Positions 5,849-12,044 of a DNA stretch of 22,466 bases are shown here, one piece after another (the stretch's first letter is position 1; every line of letters begins with the position of its first letter). The notes under the pieces are model-generated. The model was not told the origin of the DNA. It saw only the letters and a list, made by a program, of their open reading frames with translations, and searched no databases. Source of the stretch: a virus. Location of the stretch: positions 1 through 22,466 of the IMG/VR virus record IMGVR_UViG_3300030419_003948. One strand, written 5' to 3'. A program made the translations under genes and the position numbers.

Positions 5849-6338
5849 TAAATATTTTTTTTAGTTTCAAGTAATCTTTTCTGGGAATAATAAATCGCAC
5901 ATCACTATTAACTTCAGTAATATCAAAACCCTCCCTATCTTCTAAAAAAACTTCTAATTCACACCAAAATTCATTTTTCTCTTTGTATTGTTTTCTGACT
6001 TCTAAATTACCACACCAATTCTCGTACATAGTGTCTTGTGCTTCTTCCAAAAAACTTTCACCAGAGAGTGCTACATAGTAATCACCTTTTTGATGGAAAT
6101 AATCATCTTTATCAAAAGTTTTTAATATTGTTATATCCTCAAACTTGTTGATATTGTATGTTGCCCATTTAGAATAGTTTAATTCAAATGCATAAAAAGG
6201 TTTATACTTTTCTGATTTAACTAAAAGTAATCTTCTTTCAGTAGCAGACCACTTGTAAGGAGTTAAATAAACACCCTTTACATTCATTTTTGTTTTACCA
6301 TCAAGAGTAAGTCCTGTGTATATATCTTTTTCAATCAT
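5841..6338 (-). CDS. Hypothetical protein (165 aa)
   Basis: I place the start at the ATG at 6338 (MIEKDIYTG), which forms an ATGA overlap with the stop of the HTH gene; a start 6 codons upstream lies inside that gene. The sequence is rich in aromatic residues with alternating strands (YLTPYKWSATERRLLLV, FYAFELNYSKWATYNI, YVALSGESFLEEAQ) and may be a beta-rich soluble protein. No motif, signal or membrane segment is recognised. It sits between the regulator-like and lysozyme genes. Confidence 0.65.
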   Translation of the reverse strand: MIEKDIYTGLTLDGKTKMNVKGVYLTPYKWSATERRLLLVKSEKYKPFYAFELNYSKWATYNINKFEDITILKTFDKDDYFHQKGDYYVALSGESFLEEAQDTMYENWCGNLEVRKQYKEKNEFWCELEVFLEDREGFDITEVNSDVRFIIPRKDYLKLKKIFNE

Positions 6339-6586
6339 TGTATTTGCCTTAACCATGCATTAGGGATCTTATCCAATTTCCTTTTTTGCAATAAACATAA
6401 GGCAACAGGATTAGGAATAATAGTCATACCATTTTTATAGTTATAAACTTGTCGCCAAGTTAAACCAAGATATGTTGCTGTATCTAGAACATTACCTTTG
6501 AACATTTCACCAACCAATTCATCAAATTGTTCAGAAGTCATTTTCTTTTTTCTTTTAACAAAAGTTTCTAATTCAATTCTTTTCAT
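6335..6586 (-). CDS. Small helix-turn-helix DNA-binding protein
   Basis: An 83-aa basic protein with AAAGGAAAC before the ATG. After a Lys-rich start (VKRKKK), residues 17-75 are helical: SEQFDELVGEMF, then NVLDTATYLGLTWRQVYNYKNG (about 32-53) with the spacing of a Cro/CI-type helix-turn-helix (DTATYLGLTWRQVYNY), then IPNPVALCLLQKRK closing the domain. This looks like a small phage repressor or activator of Cro size. It is the only clear transcription-factor candidate in the window and so the candidate ligand for the five TTGnAA-n3-TTnCAA dyads. Target assignment is inference. Confidence 0.65.
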   Translation of the reverse strand: MKRIELETFVKRKKKMTSEQFDELVGEMFKGNVLDTATYLGLTWRQVYNYKNGMTIIPNPVALCLLQKRKLDKIPNAWLRQIQ

Positions 6587-6719
6587 CTGTTTCCTTTACT
6601 AAAAATTTAATTGCTTTGTTTCTAGCAGTTCTACCCTTGAACTCTTTAACTAAAAAATTTCTATTGTTTGCGATGATATAATGTTGAGAGTCCATACAAA
6701 TTAATTGTCTTTTTTTCAT
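6573..6719 (-). CDS. Small basic hypothetical protein (48 aa)
   Basis: ATG at 6719 overlaps the previous stop (TAATG); the frame runs 48 codons to TGA at 6575-6573, overlapping the HTH gene start by 14 bp. The product is Lys/Arg-rich (MKKRQLICMDSQHYIIANNR at the N-terminus) and contains two short strands then a basic helix. It may be a nucleic-acid-binding peptide. No family known. Confidence 0.6.
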   Translation of the reverse strand: MKKRQLICMDSQHYIIANNRNFLVKEFKGRTARNKAIKFLVKETDEKN

Positions 6720-6886
6720 TACGCAACCTCTTCCCAAAATTGTAGTATATAGATGTTTCCTTTTTTAACTTGTTCAACTAACCAATCAGTTTGGTTTATC
6801 TCTCCACTTTTTAATTTATCAACAGTATCTTTACTTTCTTCGTAAATACTATTTATATCTACTGTCCAATTATTTGATGTTTTCAT
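6719..6886 (-). CDS. Small acidic hypothetical protein (55 aa)
   Basis: ATG at 6886 overlaps the stop of the 6886-7134 gene (TAATG) and the frame ends at TAA 6721-6719, which overlaps the next start in the same way. The 55-aa product is Trp-containing and acidic (SIYEESKDTVDKLKSGEI, then QTDWLVEQVKKGNIYILQFW). The chain of TAATG junctions shows a translationally coupled set of tiny genes. Function unknown. Confidence 0.65.
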   Translation of the reverse strand: MKTSNNWTVDINSIYEESKDTVDKLKSGEINQTDWLVEQVKKGNIYILQFWEEVA

Positions 6887-7134
6887 TATGCCCTACCACT
6901 TTCTTTATCCATATAAATATCAGCTTCAAGATCAAGATCTATACCCCACTTCTTTTTTAAAAGTATATGTCTAGGTATATCATTTCTATTAATAAAAATG
7001 TAATCCTTTTCTTTATTTAATGCATTAGTTTCATAAAGATATTCAATCATTTTTGTTAATGTAAATGTTGTTAATTTTTTTTTGTCTTTGTTATAAAAAT
7101 ATAAAAGCAAATCTTTTTTATTAGTTCCTACCAT
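6886..7134 (-). CDS. Hypothetical protein (82 aa)
   Basis: The ATG is preceded by AAGGAGG. Residues 5-40 are Lys-rich with aromatic strands (KKDLLLYFYNKDKKKLTTFTL); the rest has a DNDL-like acidic end (GIDLDLEADIYMDKESGRA). No motif or membrane segment. It overlaps the preceding gene's end by 14 bp. Confidence 0.6.
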   Translation of the reverse strand: MVGTNKKDLLLYFYNKDKKKLTTFTLTKMIEYLYETNALNKEKDYIFINRNDIPRHILLKKKWGIDLDLEADIYMDKESGRA

Positions 7135-7369
7135 TTTTTTCCTCCTTTTTTTTTTGAAAGTTCTTTAATGCACCATCAGATAAATGACTAATTATTTTTC
7201 CAAAGTGCATAACAGCAGAACGAAGTGAAGATGAATTTAAAAAATCAAGCATAGAAAGTTCAACTATTTTTTCTATGTCCTCCCTTGATAGTTCCTCACC
7301 CTCACTTAATTTCTGCCCAATCACCAATGATTGTGTGTGAAATTTATCAAATTCCTTATCAAATTCCAT
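7121..7369 (-). CDS. Hypothetical helical protein (82 aa)
   Basis: Charged, helix-rich protein: EFDKEFDKFHTQSLVIGQKL, EELSREDIEKIVELSMLDFL, then a Lys-rich end. There is no close Shine-Dalgarno; GGAG lies about 17 nt before the ATG and the upstream stop is only 1 nt away, so translation is probably coupled. No family is recognised. Confidence 0.6.
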   Translation of the reverse strand: MEFDKEFDKFHTQSLVIGQKLSEGEELSREDIEKIVELSMLDFLNSSSLRSAVMHFGKIISHLSDGALKNFQKKKEEKNGRN

Positions 7370-7370
7370 A

Positions 7371-7820
7371 TTAATTTATTGATAACTCCTCTATTTTTTC
7401 AATTTGATTTGCTGATAAAGGAAGCAAAGTGCTATCTTTATCTATTGAACGACCAATAAACATTTTAAACTCTATTTCATGAATAGTGTTTTTACGATCT
7501 TGATCTTTACTGATACCAGCTTTCGCTGTTTCAATTTTCTCAATTTTAAAAAAACGAAAACTATCCTTGTCTGGATCGCAAAGAGTATTCATAAGTCTAA
7601 ATATTCTTTTTTGTGCATGTTCATAAAGTTTAACAACATCACCAACCTTAATTGTTTCATCAATAAGATTGCTTTGTTCATGTTTTTTTATATCTTCTGG
7701 TAAAGATTCTAAAACTTCTTTAACCATTTCTTTATCTGGTTGAAAGAAAGTAGTTGTTGTGCCATCTTTTTCTTTTTTTTCTTTAAGAACTTTAACTGAT
7801 AGTTTATTTTTATTTTTCAT
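7371..7820 (-). CDS. Hypothetical protein (149 aa), first gene of an operator-controlled unit
   Basis: AAGGAG sits at good spacing before the ATG. The N-terminal 35 residues are Lys-rich; the rest alternates helices and strands (DEFIKVGDVVKLYEHAQ-type region around residues 55-70 and a final QIEKIEELSIN). VGDVVKLYEHAQKRIF may be a small beta-barrel element, but no family can be named. Operator 7861-7875 with its -10-like hexamer lies about 30-55 bp upstream, so this gene heads the leftward unit that runs down to the lysozyme. Confidence 0.65.
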   Translation of the reverse strand: MKNKNKLSVKVLKEKKEKDGTTTTFFQPDKEMVKEVLESLPEDIKKHEQSNLIDETIKVGDVVKLYEHAQKRIFRLMNTLCDPDKDSFRFFKIEKIETAKAGISKDQDRKNTIHEIEFKMFIGRSIDKDSTLLPLSANQIEKIEELSIN

Positions 7821-7851
7821 TTTTTACTCCTTATTAATTATAAAAGAGTAA

Positions 7852-7875
7852 ATCATAGTATTGAAATGATTGCAA
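7852..7875 (-). promoter_or_regulatory. Dyad operator/promoter copy 1
   Basis: Minus strand TTGCAA-TCA-TTTCAA (7875-7861), then 3 bp, then TATGAT (7857-7852). The downstream gene starts at 7820, 32 bp past the hexamer, with its own AAGGAG. Confidence 0.6.
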
Positions 7876-7892
7876 GAACATTTTTAACTAAT

Positions 7893-8084
7893 CTAACCAT
7901 ATTGCTTAAAAATCATGTCTTTTGTTTTTAATTCACATTTAGTGTGTTCTTCACAATATTCACACCAAACTTCATTAGTATCTTTACCTCCACTTTGAAC
8001 AATATTATTTTCATCTGCCCAAACTTGAAATTGAATATTATCTTTTTTACATTCACTACAACAAAAATCTTTTTGATAACCCAT
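7893..8084 (-). CDS. Small zinc-ribbon protein (63 aa)
   Basis: Two CxxC knuckles are visible, C9-x2-C12 (CSEC) and C41-x2-C44 (CEYC), with H47 and C50 nearby, framing an acidic centre. This is the layout of a small zinc ribbon, often an adaptor that binds nucleic acid or protein. GAGAGGAAAAA precedes the ATG. It lies 18 bp downstream of a minus-strand terminator and has no clear promoter, so it may depend on readthrough. Specific role unknown. Confidence 0.65.
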   Translation of the reverse strand: MGYQKDFCCSECKKDNIQFQVWADENNIVQSGGKDTNEVWCEYCEEHTKCELKTKDMIFKQYG

Positions 8085-8102
8085 TTATTTTTCCTCTCGA
8101 AT

Positions 8103-8134
8103 AAAAATATGGGGACGACTTATTTCGTCCCCAT
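8103..8134 (-). terminator. Intrinsic terminator after the 8144-9756 genes
   Basis: Inverted repeat ATGGGGACGA/TCGTCCCCAT (8109-8134) with a 6-nt loop; on the minus strand it is followed by ATTTTTATT. Confidence 0.8.
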
Positions 8135-8143
8135 TAGGAGTAA

Positions 8144-8644
8144 TTAATTTACAACACTTTCTTTTAATGCTGATTGCAAACTTTTAGAAATAGGAACAAC
8201 TTTTTTATTCAATTCCTTTTTCTCTTGTATTCTTTCGTTCTCAACATCTTTATAGACATTGTTTTTAATATCTCGAAGAACACCATATACACAATTATTA
8301 ACAAATTTCTTTCTGGTTAATCTTTCTGCATTAGTCCAAAGTCCTACATGGTTTTGTAAATCTTTAATGGTAATATGATAAGGTTTCACAACTCCTTTAT
8401 CATCTCTCATCATTAAAGAAGTATTATATAGTTTTTCGACTAATCTCATTCTGATTAACCATTCATCAATATTGCTTTCTGTTATTTCACTTAATCCAAC
8501 AATCATTGTTTCATAGACTAAGTGCTTGGTAATTGGCTGTATATCGAAAACTTTACTACCTTTCTTGTTTTCAATAGGGACATAGTAATCATCTGGGTTT
8601 CTTTTAAATCCCATAATATTTTTGATACTCCATCTTAAAGCCAT
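8144..8644 (-). CDS. Hypothetical protein (166 aa)
   Basis: AAGGAGGTGA 6-7 nt before the ATG is the best ribosome binding site of the region, suggesting high expression. The protein is basic and helical: N-terminal ALRWSIKNIMGFKRNPDDYY, a central WLIRMRLVEKLYNTSLMM region, then WTNAERLTRKKFVNNCVYGVL and a Lys/Glu-rich tail. The arrangement is compatible with a DNA-associated protein, but no family is recognised. Followed by the terminator at 8103-8134. Confidence 0.65.
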   Translation of the reverse strand: MALRWSIKNIMGFKRNPDDYYVPIENKKGSKVFDIQPITKHLVYETMIVGLSEITESNIDEWLIRMRLVEKLYNTSLMMRDDKGVVKPYHITIKDLQNHVGLWTNAERLTRKKFVNNCVYGVLRDIKNNVYKDVENERIQEKKELNKKVVPISKSLQSALKESVVN

Positions 8645-8646
8645 TT

Positions 8647-8958
8647 TTACTCACCTCCTTCAAATTTAATAGTTTGAACTGCTGTATCTCTATCAGCAAG
8701 ATATTGATAACTTTCATCATGTTCAGATACCATTTCTACATCAAAATTATTTTCTAATGCTTCTAAAATAAAACTATCATCATTTCCACCATATCTAAAA
8801 ACATCAATTACATTGTTGTCTTTATCGGTTGCAAAATGAAGATAATTTTTACCATCAAAAAATAATTGATTATTATCTCTAAAAATAACATCAAATTCTT
8901 TAAGTTTTTTAATGTCATTTAATGGTATTTTTGCAGTTGGTCTATAATATGTGGACAT
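8647..8958 (-). CDS. Hypothetical protein (103 aa)
   Basis: The start at 8958 (MSTYYRPT) has AAAGGAGG at proper distance and overlaps the upstream stop (TAATG); a start 6 codons earlier is unlikely. The protein is acidic with strand-rich segments (DVIFRDNNQLFFDGKNYLHF, DNNVIDVFRYGGNDD). No motif recognised. It lies 2 bp before the next gene. Confidence 0.65.
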   Translation of the reverse strand: MSTYYRPTAKIPLNDIKKLKEFDVIFRDNNQLFFDGKNYLHFATDKDNNVIDVFRYGGNDDSFILEALENNFDVEMVSEHDESYQYLADRDTAVQTIKFEGGE

Positions 8959-9218
8959 TACACACCTCCTTTCCAATTTGGTAAATCCATATATTCTTTC
9001 ATATCCATATCTAAATAACCATTATCACCCTCGTTGTCAGATAACTGCACTCTTGCTCTAATTTCAGTATCATTATGAGGTAAAGCAAAAGTAACAGGAT
9101 AGAAAAAACTACCATTAAGTTTATCCAAACTATCTGGTTTAAATGTTCTATTCCTATTTGCTTTAATAGATTTGTTATTTATTTTTATTAATTCTTCTTT
9201 GGTAAAATATTTTGGCAT
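8958..9218 (-). CDS. Hypothetical protein (86 aa)
   Basis: I choose the ATG at 9218 (MPKYFTKEEL), which has GGAGA 7 nt upstream, over a start 35 codons earlier that would overlap the preceding gene by 65 bp. The product has a helical start (FTKEELIKINNKSIKANRN) then strands ending in DNEGDNGYLDMDMKEYMDLP. Function unknown. Confidence 0.65.
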   Translation of the reverse strand: MPKYFTKEELIKINNKSIKANRNRTFKPDSLDKLNGSFFYPVTFALPHNDTEIRARVQLSDNEGDNGYLDMDMKEYMDLPNWKGGV

Positions 9219-9258
9219 TTTTAAATCTCCATTTCCTAATGCTGTTTTAATAACTAAT

Positions 9259-9756
9259 TCACACACTTCTTTTTGCAATCTCCTCAAAAAGTTTTGAATG
9301 ATATTCGTTTTCATCCATCTCAATAATAACAGTAACTATTCTATCATCTTCGTTCTTAATGGCATAGACAGGATAACAACCATCTCCATAGCCACTAGAA
9401 AAAGCAACACCAACTTCTGCACCATGTTCATTAATCATCTCGCCACCACCTTTTTCAGATTTTGTGAGCATACATGCACCTTGATAAGAGTATTCTTTGC
9501 TATGAGCTTCTGGGTGTGGCAAAGAAACAAAAATATCATTTTGTATTAATTCATTCATGGTTTTATTATATTCTGGGATAGTTTCCTCATAGTGACTAAA
9601 GTCTTTTCCATACTGCAACTCTTTACCAGAAGCAGTATGTCGGTATCGTCTAACATCTCTATAATCATCATTTTTAAATGAAGAAACATAACATGGATCA
9701 GTAATCATTAACTGACCACTATCCACTCCAACACTACCTATATAAACTTTTTCCAT
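9259..9756 (-). CDS. DUF4241-like protein
   Basis: The ATG at 9756 (MEKVYIGSVG) has AAAGGAG 5 nt before it; the longer frame to 9801 lacks a binding site. The 165-aa protein starts with the DUF4241 hallmark VYIGSVGVDSGQLMITDPCY and ends with the conserved VGVAFSSGYGDGCYPVYA region (about residues 119-137) followed by VTVIIEMDEN. DUF4241 proteins occur in bacteria and large marine phages; their biochemical role is not known. The operator at 9806-9820 with its -10-like hexamer lies about 45 bp upstream, so this gene heads the 8144-9756 unit. Confidence 0.8.
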   Translation of the reverse strand: MEKVYIGSVGVDSGQLMITDPCYVSSFKNDDYRDVRRYRHTASGKELQYGKDFSHYEETIPEYNKTMNELIQNDIFVSLPHPEAHSKEYSYQGACMLTKSEKGGGEMINEHGAEVGVAFSSGYGDGCYPVYAIKNEDDRIVTVIIEMDENEYHSKLFEEIAKRSV

Positions 9757-9796
9757 TTTTAACTCCTTTGTTGAAAGTTTATTCATATCTTTTTTT

Positions 9797-9820
9797 TGCA
9801 TAGATTTGAAATAATTGCAA
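9797..9820 (-). promoter_or_regulatory. Dyad operator/promoter copy 2
   Basis: Minus strand TTGCAA-TTA-TTTCAA (9820-9806), 3 bp, TATGCA (9802-9797). The ATG used is at 9756, which leaves a leader of about 35 nt with AAAGGAG. Confidence 0.6.
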
Positions 9821-9822
9821 CA

Positions 9823-10161
9823 TTATTCAATTTTTTCTAATACTTCTTTGTCTTTTCCCTCTAAAGCAATAAGTATTTCTCTTAATTTATCTTCTTTTTC
9901 TTTGTTCCAACAATAAACTTTATCAAACATTGGAAAGCCATTAGCACTTCTATCAAATTGATGTCTTTCTCCAAAATACATATAAAAAAATGTATGTTCT
10001 TTTTTAGCACAACCAAACAATAGAGGCATAAAAACAGATTGTAAATTTCTACACCATATATTAGGGTTTTTATGATAACAATCCCAAGAAGTAAAAACCA
10101 AGTTAGCCCTATAATCTAGAGCTAACTTTTTAATTTCTTTTAGTTCTTTATCTGTTATCAA
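9823..10161 (-). CDS. Hypothetical protein (112 aa)
   Basis: The start is a TTG at 10161 overlapping the previous TGA stop (TTGA), implying coupling. After a helical Lys-rich lead, residues 20-85 are rich in aromatic and Cys/Trp residues (FTSWDCYHKNPNIWC, HTFFYMYFGERHQF, DKVYCWNKEKED). Cys residues do not form a CxxC pattern, so metal binding is not supported. Unknown function. Confidence 0.6.
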   Translation of the reverse strand: MITDKELKEIKKLALDYRANLVFTSWDCYHKNPNIWCRNLQSVFMPLLFGCAKKEHTFFYMYFGERHQFDRSANGFPMFDKVYCWNKEKEDKLREILIALEGKDKEVLEKIE

Positions 10162-10460
10162 TTTAACCCTACCTCTTTCATAAGTTGGGGAAATAGTTTA
10201 ACAAATTCTTCATCTTGCTTTTTACCAGAATGAATTAATTTGGCATATTCACGAACACTTATTTGTATTTCATCAATCAAATAATTGATATGATCGTCAA
10301 TATTTTCTGGTGGCATGATAAATATATCTCTATCTGCTTTCTTACACCAAGCATCTAGGACTTGTTCTAATTTGGATAATAAAAACTGTTTTTGATCTTT
10401 TCCTTTAAAAGAAGAAGCAAACAATTTTAAATCCTCTTTGGTTACATCTGGTTTAATCAT
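10158..10460 (-). CDS. Hypothetical helical protein (100 aa), possibly leaderless
   Basis: A charged, helix-rich protein (EDLKLFASSFKGKDQKQFLL, ILMPPENIDDHINYLI-type region, SVREYAKLIHSGKKQDE). No family recognised. There is no Shine-Dalgarno before the ATG; the sequence upstream is TATCATATGTATATAT. If TATCAT (10476-10471) is the -10, transcription would start only 3-4 nt before the ATG, so the mRNA would be leaderless. Operator 3 (10481-10495) lies immediately upstream. Confidence 0.6.
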   Translation of the reverse strand: MIKPDVTKEDLKLFASSFKGKDQKQFLLSKLEQVLDAWCKKADRDIFIMPPENIDDHINYLIDEIQISVREYAKLIHSGKKQDEEFVKLFPQLMKEVGLN

Positions 10461-10480
10461 ATATATACATATGATATTTT

Positions 10481-10504
10481 TTGAAAAAATTTCAATAGTT
10501 TATT
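10481..10504. promoter_or_regulatory. Dyad operator/promoter copy 3, between divergent genes
   Basis: TTGAAA-AAA-TTTCAA (10481-10495) is a perfect palindrome. On the plus strand 3 bp and TTTATT (10499-10504) follow; on the minus strand TATCAT (10476-10471) follows after 4 bp. It could control both the 10460 and the 10563 gene. Confidence 0.6.
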
Positions 10505-10533
10505 TTGACTTTTTTTACTTTTTATACTAATGA
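10505..10533 (+). promoter_or_regulatory. Sigma70-like promoter for the rightward two-gene island
   Basis: TTGACT (10505-10510), 17 bp, TAATGA (10528-10533); a TATACT at 10523-10528 is an alternative -10 at short spacing. It lies right after operator copy 3, so a protein bound there could repress it. Confidence 0.45.
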
Positions 10534-10562
10534 TTAATAAACCATTAAAAAAGGAGTATAAA

Positions 10563-10706
10563 ATGGCTAATAAAGAAAAACCAAGTAGACCAATGTTTAC
10601 CAAATGGAGAAAAAACAAAGGTCAGTTTGCAAGAAAGGATTATCACAAGGAACTTCCTAAAAAAATAGCTGAATATCTTGGAAGAAAAGAGGTAAGTCAT
10701 GGATAA
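10563..10706 (+). CDS. Small very basic protein (47 aa)
   Basis: ATG at 10563 with AAGGAG 8 nt upstream; 47 codons. Highly basic (MANKEKPSRPMFTKWRKNKG then FARKDYHKELPKKIAEYLGR), consistent with a DNA- or RNA-binding peptide. Its last codons contain the ATG of the next gene. It is one of only two rightward genes inside a long leftward cluster. Function unknown. Confidence 0.6.
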   Translation: MANKEKPSRPMFTKWRKNKGQFARKDYHKELPKKIAEYLGRKEVSHG

Positions 10707-10872
10707 TAGGAAAATCAAAAAGAAATCAAAGGCACAAAGAGAAAGAGAAAAAGCCGAATTAATCCAAGAACTAGGATATGATCCAGATCGTGATCCAATG
10801 CAGGATTATTGGGATCATGAAAGCGACAAGATCGCTATTATGCAAGAATTCCACGACAACGAAACATCATAA
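10699..10872 (+). CDS. Small charged protein (57 aa)
   Basis: ATG at 10699, overlapping the end of the preceding gene by 8 bp; GGAAGAAAAGAGG lies upstream. The product is helical with a Lys/Arg/Glu start (KIKKKSKAQREREKAELIQ) and an Asp-rich centre (GYDPDRDPMQDYWDHESDK). No family. It ends against the terminator at 10871-10894. Confidence 0.6.
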   Translation: MDNRKIKKKSKAQREREKAELIQELGYDPDRDPMQDYWDHESDKIAIMQEFHDNETS

Positions 10873-10894
10873 AAAAAGGGGGGAATTTCCCCCC
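10871..10894 (-). terminator. Intrinsic terminator for leftward genes 10919-12011
   Basis: GGGGGG-AATTT-CCCCCC (10878-10894); on the minus strand the hairpin is followed by seven T. The hairpin lies just past the convergent 10699-10872 gene, but the plus-strand tail has no T-run. Confidence 0.85.
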
Positions 10895-10918
10895 TCATTC
10901 ATAACTATATTTATTCTC

Positions 10919-11101
10919 CTAACTATGTTTTGCTTCCCATTCTAATTCTTCTCCAACATCTTTTTCCTCACAAGCTAAACAAGTAGGATCACAATCGCCC
11001 TGACAATCATAATCAATGACTATGTAATTGTAATTATCAGGCAAATTCGTAACACGCATAACAACCCCACCCTCAACATAGACTTTTATCGTTTTACTCA
11101 T
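10919..11101 (-). CDS. Small Cys-rich acidic protein (60 aa)
   Basis: I place the start at the ATG at 11101 (MSKTIKVYV), which lies within the end of the upstream zinc-ribbon gene and has GAGGAG about 10 nt before it. The C-terminal half contains DCQGDCDPTCLACEE (residues 32-46), four Cys that could hold a metal. The tail is acidic. Longer frames to 11305 read through the zinc-ribbon gene and are rejected. Function unknown. Confidence 0.6.
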   Translation of the reverse strand: MSKTIKVYVEGGVVMRVTNLPDNYNYIVIDYDCQGDCDPTCLACEEKDVGEELEWEAKHS

Positions 11102-11309
11102 CTGGTTCAAACTCCTCTCCATAGTCAGCAACTTTCTGTCTATATTCTCTTGTATCATCTTTAAATATACAAGGATCATATTGTGATTTTTTATCTTCAA
11201 CACAATCGCCACAAACATAACCACAAGACATTCCCATTTTATCATAAAGAATAAAAGGAATATTATCTTTTTCACAATTAGGGCATTTATCAAGTATTCT
11301 ATCAAACAT
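11094..11309 (-). CDS. Small zinc-ribbon protein (71 aa)
   Basis: Two CxxC knuckles: C9-x2-C12 (CPNC) and C33-x2-C36 (CGDC), with C29 nearby, then an acidic tail (GEEFEPDE). AGGGGGT precedes the ATG. A second such protein is at 7893-8084, so small zinc ribbons recur in this phage. It overlaps the gene downstream by 8 bp. Role unknown. Confidence 0.65.
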   Translation of the reverse strand: MFDRILDKCPNCEKDNIPFILYDKMGMSCGYVCGDCVEDKKSQYDPCIFKDDTREYRQKVADYGEEFEPDE

Positions 11310-11463
11310 ATTTACCCCCTATTACTGCATAAAAGTATTGCTCTCTTAATGCTTTCACAAATTCTGTCATATGTTTAACATTATCCCAAATTTGACCATA
11401 ATATTCAATAATTTCTTTATCGGTCATATAGTATTTTGATCTTTGCCATTTTTTTATATCCAT
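11302..11463 (-). CDS. Small hypothetical protein (53 aa)
   Basis: ATG at 11463 with AAGGAGAT upstream; 53 codons ending at TGA 11304-11302, overlapping the next start by 8 bp. Basic N-terminus (MDIKKWQRSKYYMTDKEIIE) and a helical centre (WDNVKHMTEFVKALREQYF). No family. Start 11463 follows the terminator at 11485-11517 closely, so expression may rely on readthrough. Confidence 0.55.
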   Translation of the reverse strand: MDIKKWQRSKYYMTDKEIIEYYGQIWDNVKHMTEFVKALREQYFYAVIGGKYV

Positions 11464-11484
11464 TTTTTATTATATCTCCTTTTT

Positions 11485-11517
11485 GAAGTTAAAAAGGGGA
11501 ATAATTAAATTCCCCTA
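11485..11517 (-). terminator. Intrinsic terminator between small leftward genes
   Basis: AGGGGAAT/ATTCCCCT inverted repeat around a 6-nt AATTAA loop; on the minus strand it is followed by TTTTTAA. It lies just beyond the 28-aa membrane peptide gene. Confidence 0.7.
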
Positions 11518-11524
11518 GTTTTAG

Positions 11525-11611
11525 TTATATTAATAAATTAACTGCTAGAATAATTATAATACCAATTAAAAGAACAGAAACAATAAAAGTAAATTTTCTT
11601 ATAAAGTTCAT
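11525..11611 (-). CDS. 28-aa single-transmembrane peptide
   Basis: ATG at 11611 overlaps the TGA of the preceding gene (ATGA), with AAGGAG 10 nt upstream. The product has a basic start (MNFIRKF) then an unbroken hydrophobic segment of about 20 residues (TFIVSVLLIGIIIILAVNLL) and ends. This is a textbook one-pass membrane miniprotein. Coupling and the good binding site support translation. Tiny phage membrane proteins include holins, pinholin-like peptides and inhibitors of host membrane enzymes; the sequence cannot decide between them. Confidence 0.6.
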   Translation of the reverse strand: MNFIRKFTFIVSVLLIGIIIILAVNLLI

Positions 11612-11814
11612 TTTGCTTTTACTCCTTTTTCTAGTTCTTTCAGCTTGGTAATAATTTCTGAAGCATCAAGTTTATTAAGTGGTAATGTTATATCAACATT
11701 ATTCTTAAAATGTGGAAAGGTTGAAACAATAGAATTGATCAGCCAAAGCTGTTTAGAACTAGCTGTTTGATCCTTTGCTTGATCTCTCCATTTATCACTT
11801 ATTTCAAAAGCCAT
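11608..11814 (-). CDS. Hypothetical protein (68 aa)
   Basis: CTAGGAG lies 8 nt before the ATG. Residues 19-65 (SSKQLWLINSIVS, then LDASEIITKLKELEKG) recall small DUF3072-like proteins that share a xxxQxxxLxxL ... LxxxEASxxIxxL pattern, but similarity is weak. Stop overlaps the start of the 28-aa membrane peptide. Function unknown. Confidence 0.6.
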   Translation of the reverse strand: MAFEISDKWRDQAKDQTASSKQLWLINSIVSTFPHFKNNVDITLPLNKLDASEIITKLKELEKGVKAK

Positions 11815-11819
11815 TTTTT

Positions 11820-12011
11820 TTATACTCCTAGTTTTTCAATATCTTCATCATGAAAATAATGTCTGGTTATATACTCACATTGTGAAATTAATTTCACTAA
11901 ATGCTTCTTTTGTTCTTTTTCAAGATCATAAGAAATTATTTCAAGTCCCTTACTATCAAGATCTTCTATAACTTTTTCAAGATCTTCGGTAAGATTTTCA
12001 AAGTAAAACAT
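11820..12011 (-). CDS. Small acidic hypothetical protein (63 aa), first gene after leader element C
   Basis: AAAGGAG lies 11 nt before the ATG. The product is acidic at the start (FENLTEDLEKVIEDLDSKGL) and then mixed, with HYFHDEDIEKLGV at the end. No family. It heads the leftward unit 11820 down to 10919. Element C (12045-12098) lies in its leader, as element B does for the zinc-finger gene. Confidence 0.6.
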   Translation of the reverse strand: MFYFENLTEDLEKVIEDLDSKGLEIISYDLEKEQKKHLVKLISQCEYITRHYFHDEDIEKLGV

Positions 12012-12044
12012 ATTTTTATTACTCCTTTGTTAAATGGTTATTTA

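Noticed and set aside
10919-11305. Longer 128-codon frame for the Cys-rich protein
   Set aside because: The first 68 codons read across the zinc-ribbon gene in another frame; the ATG at 11101 with GAGGAG is a better start.
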